From Eutypa lata (lineage: Eukaryota; Ascomycota; Sordariomycetes; Xylariales; Diatrypaceae): 64,000 nt of DNA. The stretch covers positions 6,200,001 to 6,264,000 of the forward strand of contig JAKULF010000003.1 of assembly GCA_022661535.1 (NCBI GenBank), given 5' to 3'. Positions 12,058 to 24,531 of the stretch are shown here, in pieces (positions within the stretch are counted from its first letter, which is position 1; every line of letters begins with the position of its first letter). Below the pieces are notes generated by a model that saw only the letters and a list, made by a program, of their open reading frames with translations, was not told the origin of the DNA and searched no databases. The position numbers were made by a program, and so were the translations under genes.

Positions 12058-15000
12058 TTTTTTTTTAATAGGTGCACTTCATTGTTACTTAGTGAAATTT
12101 TTTAAATATATCTTGTATGTAATTAAATACTTATAGCATGCATATAAGTAAAATTAATAATTATTTACTTAAAGTAATTTTATTTAAATTATAACAATAA
12201 CAAAATATCATTATTAAAATTAATATTATTTATATTTTTTAAATTATATATAATTATATTAAAATAAATATATTTTTAAATTTTTAATATTAAAAAAATT
12301 AAAATATATATATTATTTTTTTAATACGAATAACTTTTAATATTTTGTTTTATTAAAGTTTATATTAACTTTTATAAGCTTATATTAATTTATATTAACT
12401 TTAATTAATAATTAATTAATAATATATAAATATTTTTTTAATTTATTAATATTATATAAATAATAATTAAACTTTTATAAATTTTAAATATATTATTTTA
12501 AGCGTATATTAATTCGATTAAATTTATATAAAGTAAAATAAAAAACAAAAATATTATTTAATAATAATTTAATAATAAATTTTTTTAAGTTTTATTTATA
12601 AATATTATTTATAATAATATAAAACGCGATTCGTTAAAGTTAATTATTTATATAATCGAAAAGTTACGTAATATTAAAAAAAAAATTACTTAAAATTAAA
12701 TAAAAAATATAAACGTATATATTAATTTATATAAGTTTATATTAATTTTTATATATATTTATTAATTTTTATAATATATTATTCGTTTTTTTAAATTTAA
12801 ACGAATTCGTAATAATAATAATAATTAAATTTAAGTTATAATTAAAATTAAAAAAAGTATTTAATATAATATTATAATCGCTTAAATGTTTTTATTAAAC
12901 GATAATTATTATAAATATAAAAATTATAAAAATAAACTTTTATATAACTTTATATAAGTTTATATTAATTAATATAAACGTTTAAAATTATAATTTTTTC
13001 GTTATTTATTATGCTTTTAATTTTAATATATTCGATAAAATTTATTTTTATTATTAATATTCGAAAATTATCGTAAAATATAAATTTTATTTTTTTTAAA
13101 AAAAATATATTTTTTTAAAAATTAATATATATTATTATTATTTTATATTAATTTATATTATTTTATTAAAAAACGTCGAAAATATTATTAAATATTTTTA
13201 ATTTATTATTATCGTTAAAATATTTAAAAAGATTAATATATATAAATTTAAATTAATTAAAACGTAAATTAATAAAAAATTAAATAATCGTTTAAATTTT
13301 TCGTTTATTTTTTTTTATTAATAAAAAACGTTACTTTTAATAAATAAATAAGCTTTTATAAGTTTATATAAATTTTTATAAGTTTATATAAAAAATTCGA
13401 ATTTTTATAAAAAATTATTAAAGTAAGTTTATATTACGTAAGCGTTATTATAATTATATTTAAAGATTTTTTTATTTATATATAAATCTTTAATTTATAA
13501 ATATATTTATAATTTTTATATAATTTTATATAAATTTATACGTATTAATATACGTTTTATAATTATTTAATTATTATTTATATTTATTTATATATATAAA
13601 TATTACTTTATTTATATAATATTTATTAATTTAAACGCGTTTTATTTTTTTTAATTATTAATATATTTATATATAATATTAATAATATTATATTTAAAAT
13701 GTATATTAATTTTAAATTTTATTATAAATAAATTATTTAAAAATATTAAACTTATATTATTTTTAAAAATATTATATAGTTTTTTTTTAATAAATATAAA
13801 CTTAAAATAATTATTTATATCTTTTATTATTATTTTAATTAATAATATATAACTTAATATTAAATTTATATTAAAGTTTTTTTTATTTTAATAATTTAAT
13901 TTAAATATTTATATTATAAATATAATTATAATAACTTTAAGTTTTTTTAATATTTATAACGAAAAAAGTTTTATATTATTTTTAATAAAATCGAAAAGCT
14001 TTATTATAAACTTAAAATTTATTATTAATTTAATTTATTTATTATATAATAACGTTAAAAGAAATTATAAATTTATTTTATTATTAAAAAAAAATATAAA
14101 ACGTTATATGTTATTTAAAAAGTATTATCTTTTAAACTTATATTTATCGTTAATATTTTAATCTTTTTTAATATATTATTTAATTTATATATAATAAGTT
14201 TTATTTTAAAAAAGTTAATAAATATAAAAAAAAGTTTTATTAATATCGTAAAAGCTTTATTACGTTTAAATTAAATTATATTATATTTATCGATATTTAT
14301 TATAAGTTTATATAATACGAATTTAAAATTTATATAAACATTAATATCTTTTCGAAATTTATTATTTAATTTTTTATTAATTTTAATATATTTACATTTT
14401 AATTTATTTTTATTTAATATATATATTACGTTAAAAAGTATAAATATATATCGTAAATAATTTGTTTTAATTACGATATAAAAATTAAACTTATAATAAA
14501 AATATATTATTATTTATTTTAAATTATTAAAATTAAATAATATTTTAAAACTTTTAATTTTTATTATAAAAAAATTAATTAAATTAATATATTTTTAATA
14601 ATAATTTATTTAACTTAACATTTATTATTAATAATTTTAAAAAATCTTTTAATTTTAAATAGTTTTTTAACTTTTAATAATTTATTAACTTTTAATAACT
14701 TATTAACTTTAAATAACTTTTTAACTTTAAATAATTTTTTTAAAGTTTTTTTTTATAATATATTTATTAATTATACGAAATAAATATTATAAATTAACGT
14801 ATTAAAAGCTAATAACGCTTATTAATTAAAAGTCGATTTTTATTTTAATATATAAGTAATTTTTATTTTCGTATAAGTTTATATAAGCTTATATATATTT
14901 AATTTAATTATATAATAAAATTATTTTAAATTATTAAAAAATAAAAGTTTATAATATAAAAACGAAATTTTTTATAAAATTACCTTAATATATATTTATA

Positions 15001-17326
15001 TATTTATCTTTTAATAAAAATTTAAAAACTTTATTAAAACTTAAAATATTTACTTTATTTAAAAATAAAAAAAAATAAAATATATAATATTAAGTATTTT
15101 TTATAACTTATATATAAACTTTAACGAAAAAAATAACTTTTTTAAATATATAACTTTATTAAACTTTAAGCGTTAAATAAAGCTTATATAATATATAAAA
15201 TAAAATAAGTTTAATATTAATAATTATTTTTTTATTTAAATAATAAAGATTTATAATAATATTATAATTAAAATAAATAATTTTTTTTTAAAAATATTAA
15301 AAAATATAAATAAACATTTATAATTAAATTAATATATATATATTAAAAACCGTTTATATATATAAAATTAAATAAACTTTTAATTATTTTTAAAAAAGTT
15401 TAAAAAATTTAAAAAAACGAAAAATTACTTAAAAAAAACTTATTAAAAATTAAATATTAATTTTATAAAACTTAAAAAACTTAATATAAATTACGAAATA
15501 AATAACGAATTTTAATTAACTTTAAAAAATATTAATTAAGTTTATTAAAAAAGAATTATAAATTAATTATAAATTATAATATAAAATTTTTTTTTATTAT
15601 TATATATTCGTTTATATATTATTTTATATTATATTATTATTCGTTTTTAATTATTTTAAAATAACTTTTTTTTATATATAACTTTAATTAATATTAAAGA
15701 AAATAAATTAAGTTTATTTACGTTTATATTAACTTTTATAAATTTAATTAAAGTTATAAAAACCTTTTTAAATATATTTAATTTCGTAATAACTTTTTTA
15801 ATATTTTCGTTTTTTAATATAATTTTAAACGAATTAATAAAAGCTTATATAAGCTTAATTAAAGTCGTATAAGCTTAAATAAATATTTTCGATATTTTTT
15901 TTTATTTAATAAATATTATAAGCTTTTTTTTAATATAAATTAAATTTATTAAAAGTTTAATAAATATTTTTTTATATTTTATTAACGTAAAAATATTAAA
16001 TAAGTTATTAAAATTATTATTTTAAAAGTTTAATAAATTAAATTAACGCTTAATTAATTTAATTACTTTAACTTTTCTTTTATTTTTTAACTTTTTTTTT
16101 AATTAATTTTTTATTTTTTTTTATTTTTTTTATTATTTAATATATAATATTTATAATATATTTTTCTTTTTTAATTTTTTATTTATTAATTTTTTTAATA
16201 TTTATAATTCGAACTTTTATTAATTTATTTAATATAAATAATATAAATCTTTATTTATTATTTAAACGAATATTATTAACGAATTTTTAATTAATTATAT
16301 ATTAATATTATTTGTTTACTTTTTATATAACGAATATTTAAATAATTAAGTTTTAATAAAATTAATAATAAATATTAATAAATATTAAAATTATTAATAT
16401 TTATAACTTTTTATAAATAACTTTAACTTTATTAATAAAAAAGCTTAATTTAATAATAATTTTTTTTTATAAAAAAAATAAATAAATAATAATATTATTA
16501 ATAATTATTTTAACTTATTTAAACTTATTATTTTTAATACGTTTATATACGTTTATATTAACGCTTTTATTAAAAATAAAAAAAGATTAATTATAAATAT
16601 TAATAATAAAAATAAATATAAAAATAATAACTTAAAATTAAATAATAAAATTAAAATCGATAATAATAAATATAATAAATAAAAAAGTAATAAAGTTTAT
16701 AATAAAAGCTTATAAAAATTCGTTATATTTCGAATAATAATTAAATTAAAAACTTTATTTATAAAAATATTAATAATTAATAATATAATTTATAATAAAA
16801 GAAATATTATTTAAAACGATAAAATATAATTAAATTAAAAAATAAATAAATAATAAAAAATATATAATATATTTAATAAAAATATATATAAAAGAAATAA
16901 AAATAAATAAATAAATAAACGTAAAAATATTTTAATAAATATATAAATAATATCGTATATAATAAAGCTTAAATTTATATAATTAATATTAATTTTATTT
17001 AAATTAATAATATATAAAATCTTTATATAACGTTATATATAAATTCGAACGTTATTTTTAAAAAAGCGATTAAGATTTAAATAAATAAAAAGCTTCGTTT
17101 ATAATATAAAATATAATTAATATTATATATTAAATTTTATATATTTATTAAATTATTATAATATTTTATTAATAATTAAAAACTAAATCGATAAAGGTTA
17201 ATATAAGTTTATATACTTTTTTTATATAAAATTAAACCGGTTTATTACTTATAAGGTTTATTATAATTAGTATTTTCCGCTTAATTCATTAAAAAAAATA
17301 ACCCCACCTGGGTGTATGCCTATAGT

Positions 17327-17362
17327 GTAAAAAAGTGCCCATGTCACAGTCAACCCTGTGGC
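17327..17362 (-). repeat. Right terminal inverted repeat (36 bp)
   Basis: Perfect inverted copy of 12022-12057. It is unmutated although the neighbouring interior is almost pure A and T. Confidence 0.92.
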
Positions 17363-19525
17363 CGACCGTACATATTGTGTAGTAGGTATCTGGAGGTAGA
17401 TGGTGATTGCTTGACTACTACGTACTTTCGAAACGATATAGACCCATTCTTAGGCATTAAAAAAGAAGCAGTGAATGAACATCATTGCTTAGTTCGTTAA
17501 ATACACCACATTCCTGATGTTACCAAACCATCATAGAACCTGTACATTCGGAAATACCCGTTCTACTCAGCTACCATGGAACTGTGGCCATCTCGCAACA
17601 TCCTATCTTGTTGAACGACGCGGCCGACTTGAATCCTTTCGCAGAGTGGCGTCATCTTCGAAGCCAACAGGATAGCTAGCTACACTACAGGCAACGCGGG
17701 GAGAACACATCCATAATCCAGGCCTGTATAGTTGGTACCCCATTATTCGTTGCAGTGCCATAAGCCGTCTGTACTAGGACCTCGTCTCAAGCAAGAAGAT
17801 GAGCCCGCTCGGCATCATGCCAAGCATATATCATGGAATCATTATCCGGCCGTTGCATTAGCCTTGGTTTGTTGGTTTGTTGCTTATGTGAGGAGTCCTC
17901 GACGCAGCTAAGCTTATGGTGATCACTCTATTCTCTATTGGTTACAATAGATGATGTAATGAGGTGCTGTGTGTATGAAACCTTCTTGAATGATTCGTCA
18001 TGATGACTTCGGCTCTGCATGCTTATTATAGAGTTGGCCACCTAATGCTACTCTTGTAGTATCTGCTGTTTCATTCCCCATTCCCGAGATAACAGATGCA
18101 GGAATAGTTATGTTAAAGTAAGCGCCGTATTCGATAAGGAGACTGATGAGCGCGAAGGTCATCATGTGACTACGTGTAATGAGATGATCCGCCATTCTTA
18201 AGTTAGCTGTCACCCATAGAGACCTTAAAAGCTCCTATCGGCTTTTCTATTTCCTTGAAAATACTTTAGTTCTACATTATAATAGTACTTGGATTTCCAT
18301 ATTCCCCTTTCTTATAATGTTATGTAAGAGTCGCTATATGCTATACTTAAATTACTTTCAGTTCCCGGTTTAGTTCTCCTTTAATATGTAATAATTACGA
18401 ATAGTATCACCCTTTACGTGTTGTTGACACTGGTCTCCAGGATTTTAATTCATACGTGTGAAATTAAAAGTGTCAAGATTAACAATACTACGAGGCTCCT
18501 TATGGTTGCTTCGTCTATTCAATCGGCTGAACCCACCACTATCGACATAGCTATTACTATCAGCACCCACACCGTCTATTCTAGTCAAGACTGATGCCGT
18601 TAAAATCCTTAGAGTGTCGATGAAGGTTGGCTAGGCTACCCCCTGTGATCGCTAATCCTTGCTCAATTGCTGGCCATATAGCGAAGTTAGAAGTTGCATC
18701 CGTCTCAACTTAGATAGAGTCCCTATGTACATTGAGTAAACCTTTTTCAGTTTGCAATGACCTGGGGTAGAACTATGTCACAAAGCAACTAAGCCCCTTA
18801 TTTGTGAATGTGAGGGGGTATATTCTGTATAATAAGGGAGACCAAGGTGCTGCCTTGAAATTAGAAAAGGCAAGGCATACAGTGATTATCTATGTGCTCT
18901 GAAAGGTCGACAGTATAGTATGCTTACCGGGTATGCACTTCCGTGACACTTTTTGACTCCGTACTGGACCGGAGTTCTTCCCAACAATTAGGTGTGTACC
19001 TAGGTACTTAGGTATACAAAAGGATTTACCTATTTCAGTAGTTATCGGTACTTCGGTTCTGCTGCTTACTAACGCAGTACGATTATGGTGTAATCCTGAC
19101 GTTGCATTGTGTTGGCTACCCGTGGCCCGCTCGTGCATAACACCATGCAGGAGGAACAACATTCATATACATTCAGGAAAATCCCGCTGGGTAACGGTAC
19201 ATAGTTAGCTTAACCGGATAAAAAGTTGTGTTGCAGCCACAATAGCTTACTAATTCACCTCCTGGAGCAGGTTAGTAAACCCTATATCCGAAGCTCTTAT
19301 TGCATACCTATCTATATAGGTCTTCCTAGTCACCTATCCTTAGTTATAGAGCTTACCAGATAATTGTACGTGATAAGTTGTGCTCCAGTTCTCAAGTGGC
19401 AAAAAACATCGTCCTGGTGAATTTCGATATCGTTCTAACCCACTACGACTTTGGCGAATACATTCGAATTTGCCATCCACATCCATTAGATGTGTTGAAA
19501 CATATGGGAGAATAATATTGTTATC
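17363..19525. other. Intergenic upstream of the NRPS-like gene
   Basis: About 2.2 kb of normal composition right after the transposon. No open frame longer than 97 codons, and none with a recognisable domain. A 12-bp palindrome GTACCTAGGTAC lies at 18996-19007. The last few hundred bases are the likely promoter of the A-T-R enzyme. Confidence 0.5.
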
Positions 19526-22500
19526 ATGGCTCACCAAGACGAAGCTAAAATTCTCTTACCTCACGCCATCGATGAGCTTGCCGCAACAGAACCGGAATCG
19601 ATCTATGGAAAGTATCCAGCTGATCCAAACAACTACGATGCTGGGTTTAAGAGCATCACCTATCGCCAACTAGCCAATGCTATCAACGGGGTTGCCCGGT
19701 GGGTAGAGGGCGAAATTGGACGCGGGGACCCAGAACGCACGCCTGCCATTGCGTATATTGGGCCTAATGACTTCCGCTATGTCTTTGCCTTCGTAGGTGC
19801 CATCAAGGCAGGATATAAGGTTAGATTATCCAACAAGAGCTGAATAGTTCTGAACTGTCCTTAACTAATACGTTTGTTTGAAGTTATTTCTTACTAGTCC
19901 TCGCAACAGTGCGGCGGCCCATCTAGCCCTACTGGAAAGTCTTGACTGCACTGAGATCATCATCGCTGGGCCAACGCCAACTGTGTTAGATAAGGTTCTT
20001 CAAGGAAGGAAGATGCGGCTGTTGAGGATTGGAAGCATGGAAGATTTTCTCACCAGCATTTCCGAGCCGTATCCTTACCAAACGCCACTGGAAAAAGCTA
20101 AAGGGGATGGAGCATTCGTCTGCCACACTTCTGGCACCACTGGAATCCCTAAACCCTGCATATATACCCATGAATTTATGCTTCGAATGGCTAGAACAAT
20201 GCTGCTCACGCCTCCAAGTGGCTATACATCATTACAGTCCCTACTTGGTCACAATGTCCAGATTCTTTTACTTCCTCTTTTCCACCCGGCTGGCGTTCAG
20301 CTCGCTATCCTTAACGCCGTGTTTAATCGCTGTGTTGTGATCATACCATCGTGGACGGCGCCGCCTTCTATCGAAAGTCTCTTGGCTATTTCACGCAATG
20401 TGAAAGCTGACTGGGCCATGGCGTCTCCCTTCACCTTGGAAGCTCTTGCTAAGGATGAAGCTATGCTTGACGAGATTGCCTCCCAGTTGAAGCTTCTCGT
20501 ATTCGCTGGCGGGAGTCTCCCAAAGATGCTAGGAGATGTCATCGCAAAAAAGATTCGACTCGTAAGCTTTCTGGGCTCAAGCGAGACTGCAGGGCTCCCG
20601 GTTATATATCCAGATGAATTCGACTCGTCTGAAAATTGGGAATATATGATGTTTCATCCCAAAATCAGCGCATCACTTCAGCCCCAAACGGCAGATAGCT
20701 TTGAACTTGTTTTGGAGAAATCAACGTCCGCACAGATGTACCAGCCAATCTTTGACAGGTTCCCTGAACTGAACAAGTTTCGCACCGGCGATTTGTTCAG
20801 GAAACACCCTACAAGATCTAACATGTGGGCACACGCATCGCGTGCAGATGATATCATTGTCTTTCTCAATGGAGAGAAGACAAATCCTGTCTCGTTCGAG
20901 AATCATCTGACCAAGCACCGAGATATTGAAGCGGCAATAGTCTTTGGTAGCCAGCGATTTGAGGCTGGTGTCCTCATAGAGCTCAAAGACGGCAGGAGCC
21001 CTCAATCACCTGAGGACATGGCTAACTATGTCAAAGGGCTATGGCCGATCATAGAGCAAGCTAACCAGGACGCTCCAGCACATGCCAGGATAACGACGTC
21101 TCACGTTCTCTTCACGAACCCGGAAAAGCCATTTTTGCGAACACCCAAGGGAACTGTCATGCGGAAAGCGACACTCGATCGATATGCTGATGAAATCGAC
21201 AAGCTGTACCAAGATGTCGAATCTATCCACGACGGGCCCTCTGACAACTCCGAGAGTAAAGTTGACCTAAATGATCTAGGGGCAGTACTCGCAGTGGTTC
21301 GAGCAGCGTGCGAAGAGTCGACCACCCTCCAGAGCATCGATGCAAATGATGATATACTAGCTAGTGGAGTTGATTCCCTGCAGATCATGCGGTTGTGTCG
21401 CAATCTCCGGTCAAAAACTGGCGTGGGAGACCTGAAACCCGCCATGATCTATTCGAATCCCACGCCAGTCGCGCTGGCGAAGGTAATCCAGAAAGTAGCG
21501 AAAGGAAATCGCCGTCTCTCAGATGAGCAACAGACTTTAGATCGCAGCGCAAGACTCGAAGAATACCTCGCCTCCTACATTCGCGGTATTGACGAAATAG
21601 CCGCGATGCAACCACAGACAACAAGCAAAGAGAAGCGAGGTGCAATTCCGACGTCCCATACCTGTATTATAACAGGAACCACGGGCACTATAGGAGCATA
21701 TATCCTGCGCGCTCTCATGGCGCATGATCAGGTCGATACTATCTACTGTTTGAACCGCGGGCCCGACTCCGCCTCCCGGCAAGCTGTCAACAATGCGGAA
21801 GTAGATCCACATCTGCCTACGACGTTTCTGAAAACAGTTCACTTCATCGAAGCTGATATTTCGCACGATACTTTCAATATAGAACCGGAACTGTTCGAGA
21901 CGTTATCTTCATCAGCTACGCTCATCATCCACAATGCCTGGCCTGTCGATTTTAACCTCCCCCTGTCAGCGTTCACGAAGCATCTTGCGGGCGTTAAGAA
22001 CTTATGCAAATTCTCCACGCAAGGCACGCATCGTCCGGCCATTATGTTCTTGTCCTCCGTGAGCGCTGTCATGGGCCTGGCTTTCAATTCCGACAAACCG
22101 GTCCCGGAAGAAATCCTCGATGACCCCTCAGTGACGGTCGAGAATGGATATGCAGAAAGCAAGTATCTTGCTGAGCGCATAGTCAAGCATGCGGCTGGCA
22201 GTCTAGACATACCCGTCATTGTGGCACGCATTGGACAGGTGTGTGGCGCGATTCGGAGTCCGGGACGATGGAATCCCAAGGAGTGGGTTCCGCGCCTTAT
22301 CACCAGTTCTATTGACCTAGGAATTATCCCAGACTCATTGGGCACGTATGATGCGGGAATCCAGGACGTAGATTGGATTCCAGTCGACGTGCTTGCGGAC
22401 GCCCTGATCGAGATTCTACTTAAGGGAAAGACCAACACTTCAAGTCAAGGCCAGCCAGGCCGTCTTGAAGTATATCATCTCATGAACCCCAAACGAACAA

Positions 22501-22868
22501 GCTGGGAAACCCTGCTTCCTGCCATTGTGGAAATGTCGAAGAACTCTAAACCAAGATCAACTAAGTATGGCAGTGGCGATGCGACTTCCCTTTCTATTGT
22601 GACCCGCGAGAAATGGTTGGAAACCCTGCACGATTCCGCCAACAACGTTGACTCCGCCCACGGAGGTAGACAGATATCGACGGATATCAGCCCAGCGTTA
22701 AAGCTCCTCGATTTCTATGAGGATAAACTTGCGGAGAATGTATTTGCACAGTTTGACATGGCCGACGCCGTCTCTTCAAGCACTGTATTGCAACAAATCG
22801 AAAGCATTAGTCTAAAGGACATGAGGCAATGGGTTCGTTTGTGGCACAAGGACAGTGCAGTTTCCTAG
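19526..22868 (+). CDS. NRPS-like A-T-R carboxylate reductase
   Basis: Two exons, 19526-19819 and 19884-22868. The intron is 64 bp (donor GTTAGA, branch ACTAAT, acceptor GAAG), phase 0, joining AIKAGYK to LFLTSPRNSAAAHLAL. The product is 1092 residues, normal for fungal adenylate-forming reductases. Domains in order: adenylation (1 to about 520; phosphate-binding loop HTSGTTGIPKP near 179), thiolation carrier (DDILASGVDSLQIMRL, phosphopantetheine serine near 593), and an NAD(P)H thioester reductase (TGTTGTIGAYILRAL near 693; catalytic Tyr-x-x-x-Lys in YAESKYLAE near 853). The family activates a carboxylic acid as AMP ester, loads it on the carrier and releases it by reduction to an aldehyde or alcohol. 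There is no condensation domain, so it does not form peptide bonds. The substrate is unknown. It lies on the same strand as the PLP gene, across the dead transposon. Confidence 0.9.
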
Positions 22869-24531
22869 TTGCTTATTTTATTTCCATGGTACAGATCATG
22901 ATTTTGTAGGGCTTTTTGGTTACGTATACTCCTTTAGCGATGTGGAAATATGCGAGTTTTATTTGGATATATCAATTCTTGGAAACGTAATCTACTCCTG
23001 ATGTTATCAATCACAACATCATCTCACAGTGCTTAGCTAGGCCAGCTCACCTATATTGAAACAGTAACTATTTAGGAAATTCTCAGAAAGTAAAAAAATA
23101 TAGCAACTACAAGCTCGAATACAGTTCATAGGAGTTGTTACATGTTTTCCCGCATTACCTGTAACATTATATGGTATGTTGTAAGCATGCAAATAATCAA
23201 GCGACATCTTGCTTTTCGAAAATAGACGTAGCAAAATGGGAAGATGTAGAATTCCCATTGATTAATGGATGAATACAATACGCCTCTCTAGCTGGCTTGA
23301 AGACTCTGGTTAGATCACACTTTCTCTAACATTATACCGTGGCTATTTCGAAACTTTGGAGCATTATATATGATGGATCACAGTCTACATGTATTAGTTA
23401 AATGATACATGGTGCCTGTTAGTTTTTCTCAGTGGTCGGTTCTTATAAATGGTTATGCACACCAACTTTCAATAATATCCTAAATATACACTCTCTTCCC
23501 TGCCGTCTTTATGATCCCAAGCAGAGGATGATGGCTTAATATCCCTTCTTCAAGAGTTAGACATATAAAGTTAAATACAGTTACATTCAGATCAAATGTA
23601 CTACATCACTTCACTTTAAAAAGGGGTTGTATGCATCAATGTAACATAAGAGAACAGCAACGTTCTATTTGGGATTGGGAGAAATAACAGACCATTAATG
23701 GAATTACAAGTATTAATGCTAATAACGAATTGGTCTATATCGTCAATGTTTACCAACCATTTATTACTTACTAGAAGGGGGTTGATCCTGCTCACCTATC
23801 CTGGACGGGCGGCTCGAAAGCTGCATTGATGCGGCACACCACAACTGTTGGTTATGCCTTGCCTTGGAATACATGCACTACCTCTAGTCACCTACGTAGG
23901 ATGTGGTGAGCTCATAAGCAGCCACAAAAAGACTCTCCCAAGACTTCTCTAAACGAGTATAAAGTTCCCATTGAATTATGAGCTCATTTACCTACTATTG
24001 GCTGATAATGCAAATCTAAATCTTTAGAATTTGTCTTTCTACCTTGGACTTGGAAACAGAAGCCTATGTTAATATAGCCAAACAGCATTCACTTAATTGA
24101 GTTGCAATAACCCTTTAACGACGTAGCTGGGATTAAGATAACGACCGCCTATATACCAGGTAATGTAGCATTCGAGTGTATATGAATGACTATAGAACAC
24201 GCATATCTCTAATAAGAAGGCATACAATCTATTGAGCGTTTAATACAGTTCATCTTGAACCAAGTAACCCTTCATGTACTCCATCTAACGCCTCTTTGTC
24301 TGGGTTATCCATCCAGGGAAGGCTCGCGCCCTTCCTGACCTCAAAGCTTATCATCCTACCATTCTTGTTACCAGGTTTGAAGTTTTATCGAATTAGAGAA
24401 CATCTCTAGGATCGCAGCGGCATTCTTACTCCGTCCGTGTATCTCGCCCCGTCGTTCATAAACTCGTGTTTCTCGTGGAAGGTTTTCTCGTCGTCTTCTT
24501 CTTCTTCTTCTTCACTGTAAAACCAGGCCTA
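22869..24531. other. Intergenic, convergent gene ends
   Basis: About 1.7 kb between the A-T-R gene (+) and the AAA ATPase gene (-), so mostly 3' flanks. AT-rich but not RIP-like. No supported coding exon or RNA gene. Near its right end (24475-24520) is a CTT-rich tract. Confidence 0.5.

Larger units (their letters stand above)
12022..17362. mobile_element. RIP-destroyed DNA transposon with intact TIRs
   Basis: A 5.34-kb block of extremely AT-rich sequence bounded exactly by a perfect 36-bp inverted repeat (12022-12057 and 17327-17362, beginning GCCACAGGGTTGACTGTGAC). The interior has almost no CpA, TpG, CpC or GpG. Surviving C is nearly always in CpG or CpT, the signature expected from repeat-induced point mutation. 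No open reading frame of useful length remains, so the transposase class cannot be read. Length and TIRs fit a class II cut-and-paste element (hAT-, mutator- or mariner-like). I could not identify a target-site duplication. A TA precedes the left end but not the right. About 30-60 bp at each end escaped mutation, and the flanking DNA returns abruptly to normal composition. Confidence 0.85.

Noticed and set aside
12058..17326. AT-rich block as a mitochondrial insertion or centromere core
   Set aside because: The perfect inverted repeats at both edges and the loss of CpA with surviving CpG fit a RIP-mutated transposon better. No mitochondrial gene fragment was recognisable.
12008..17375. Target-site duplication of the transposon
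   Set aside because: I compared flanks for 2-, 8- and 9-bp duplications. TA before the left end has no partner on the right, and no longer match was found.
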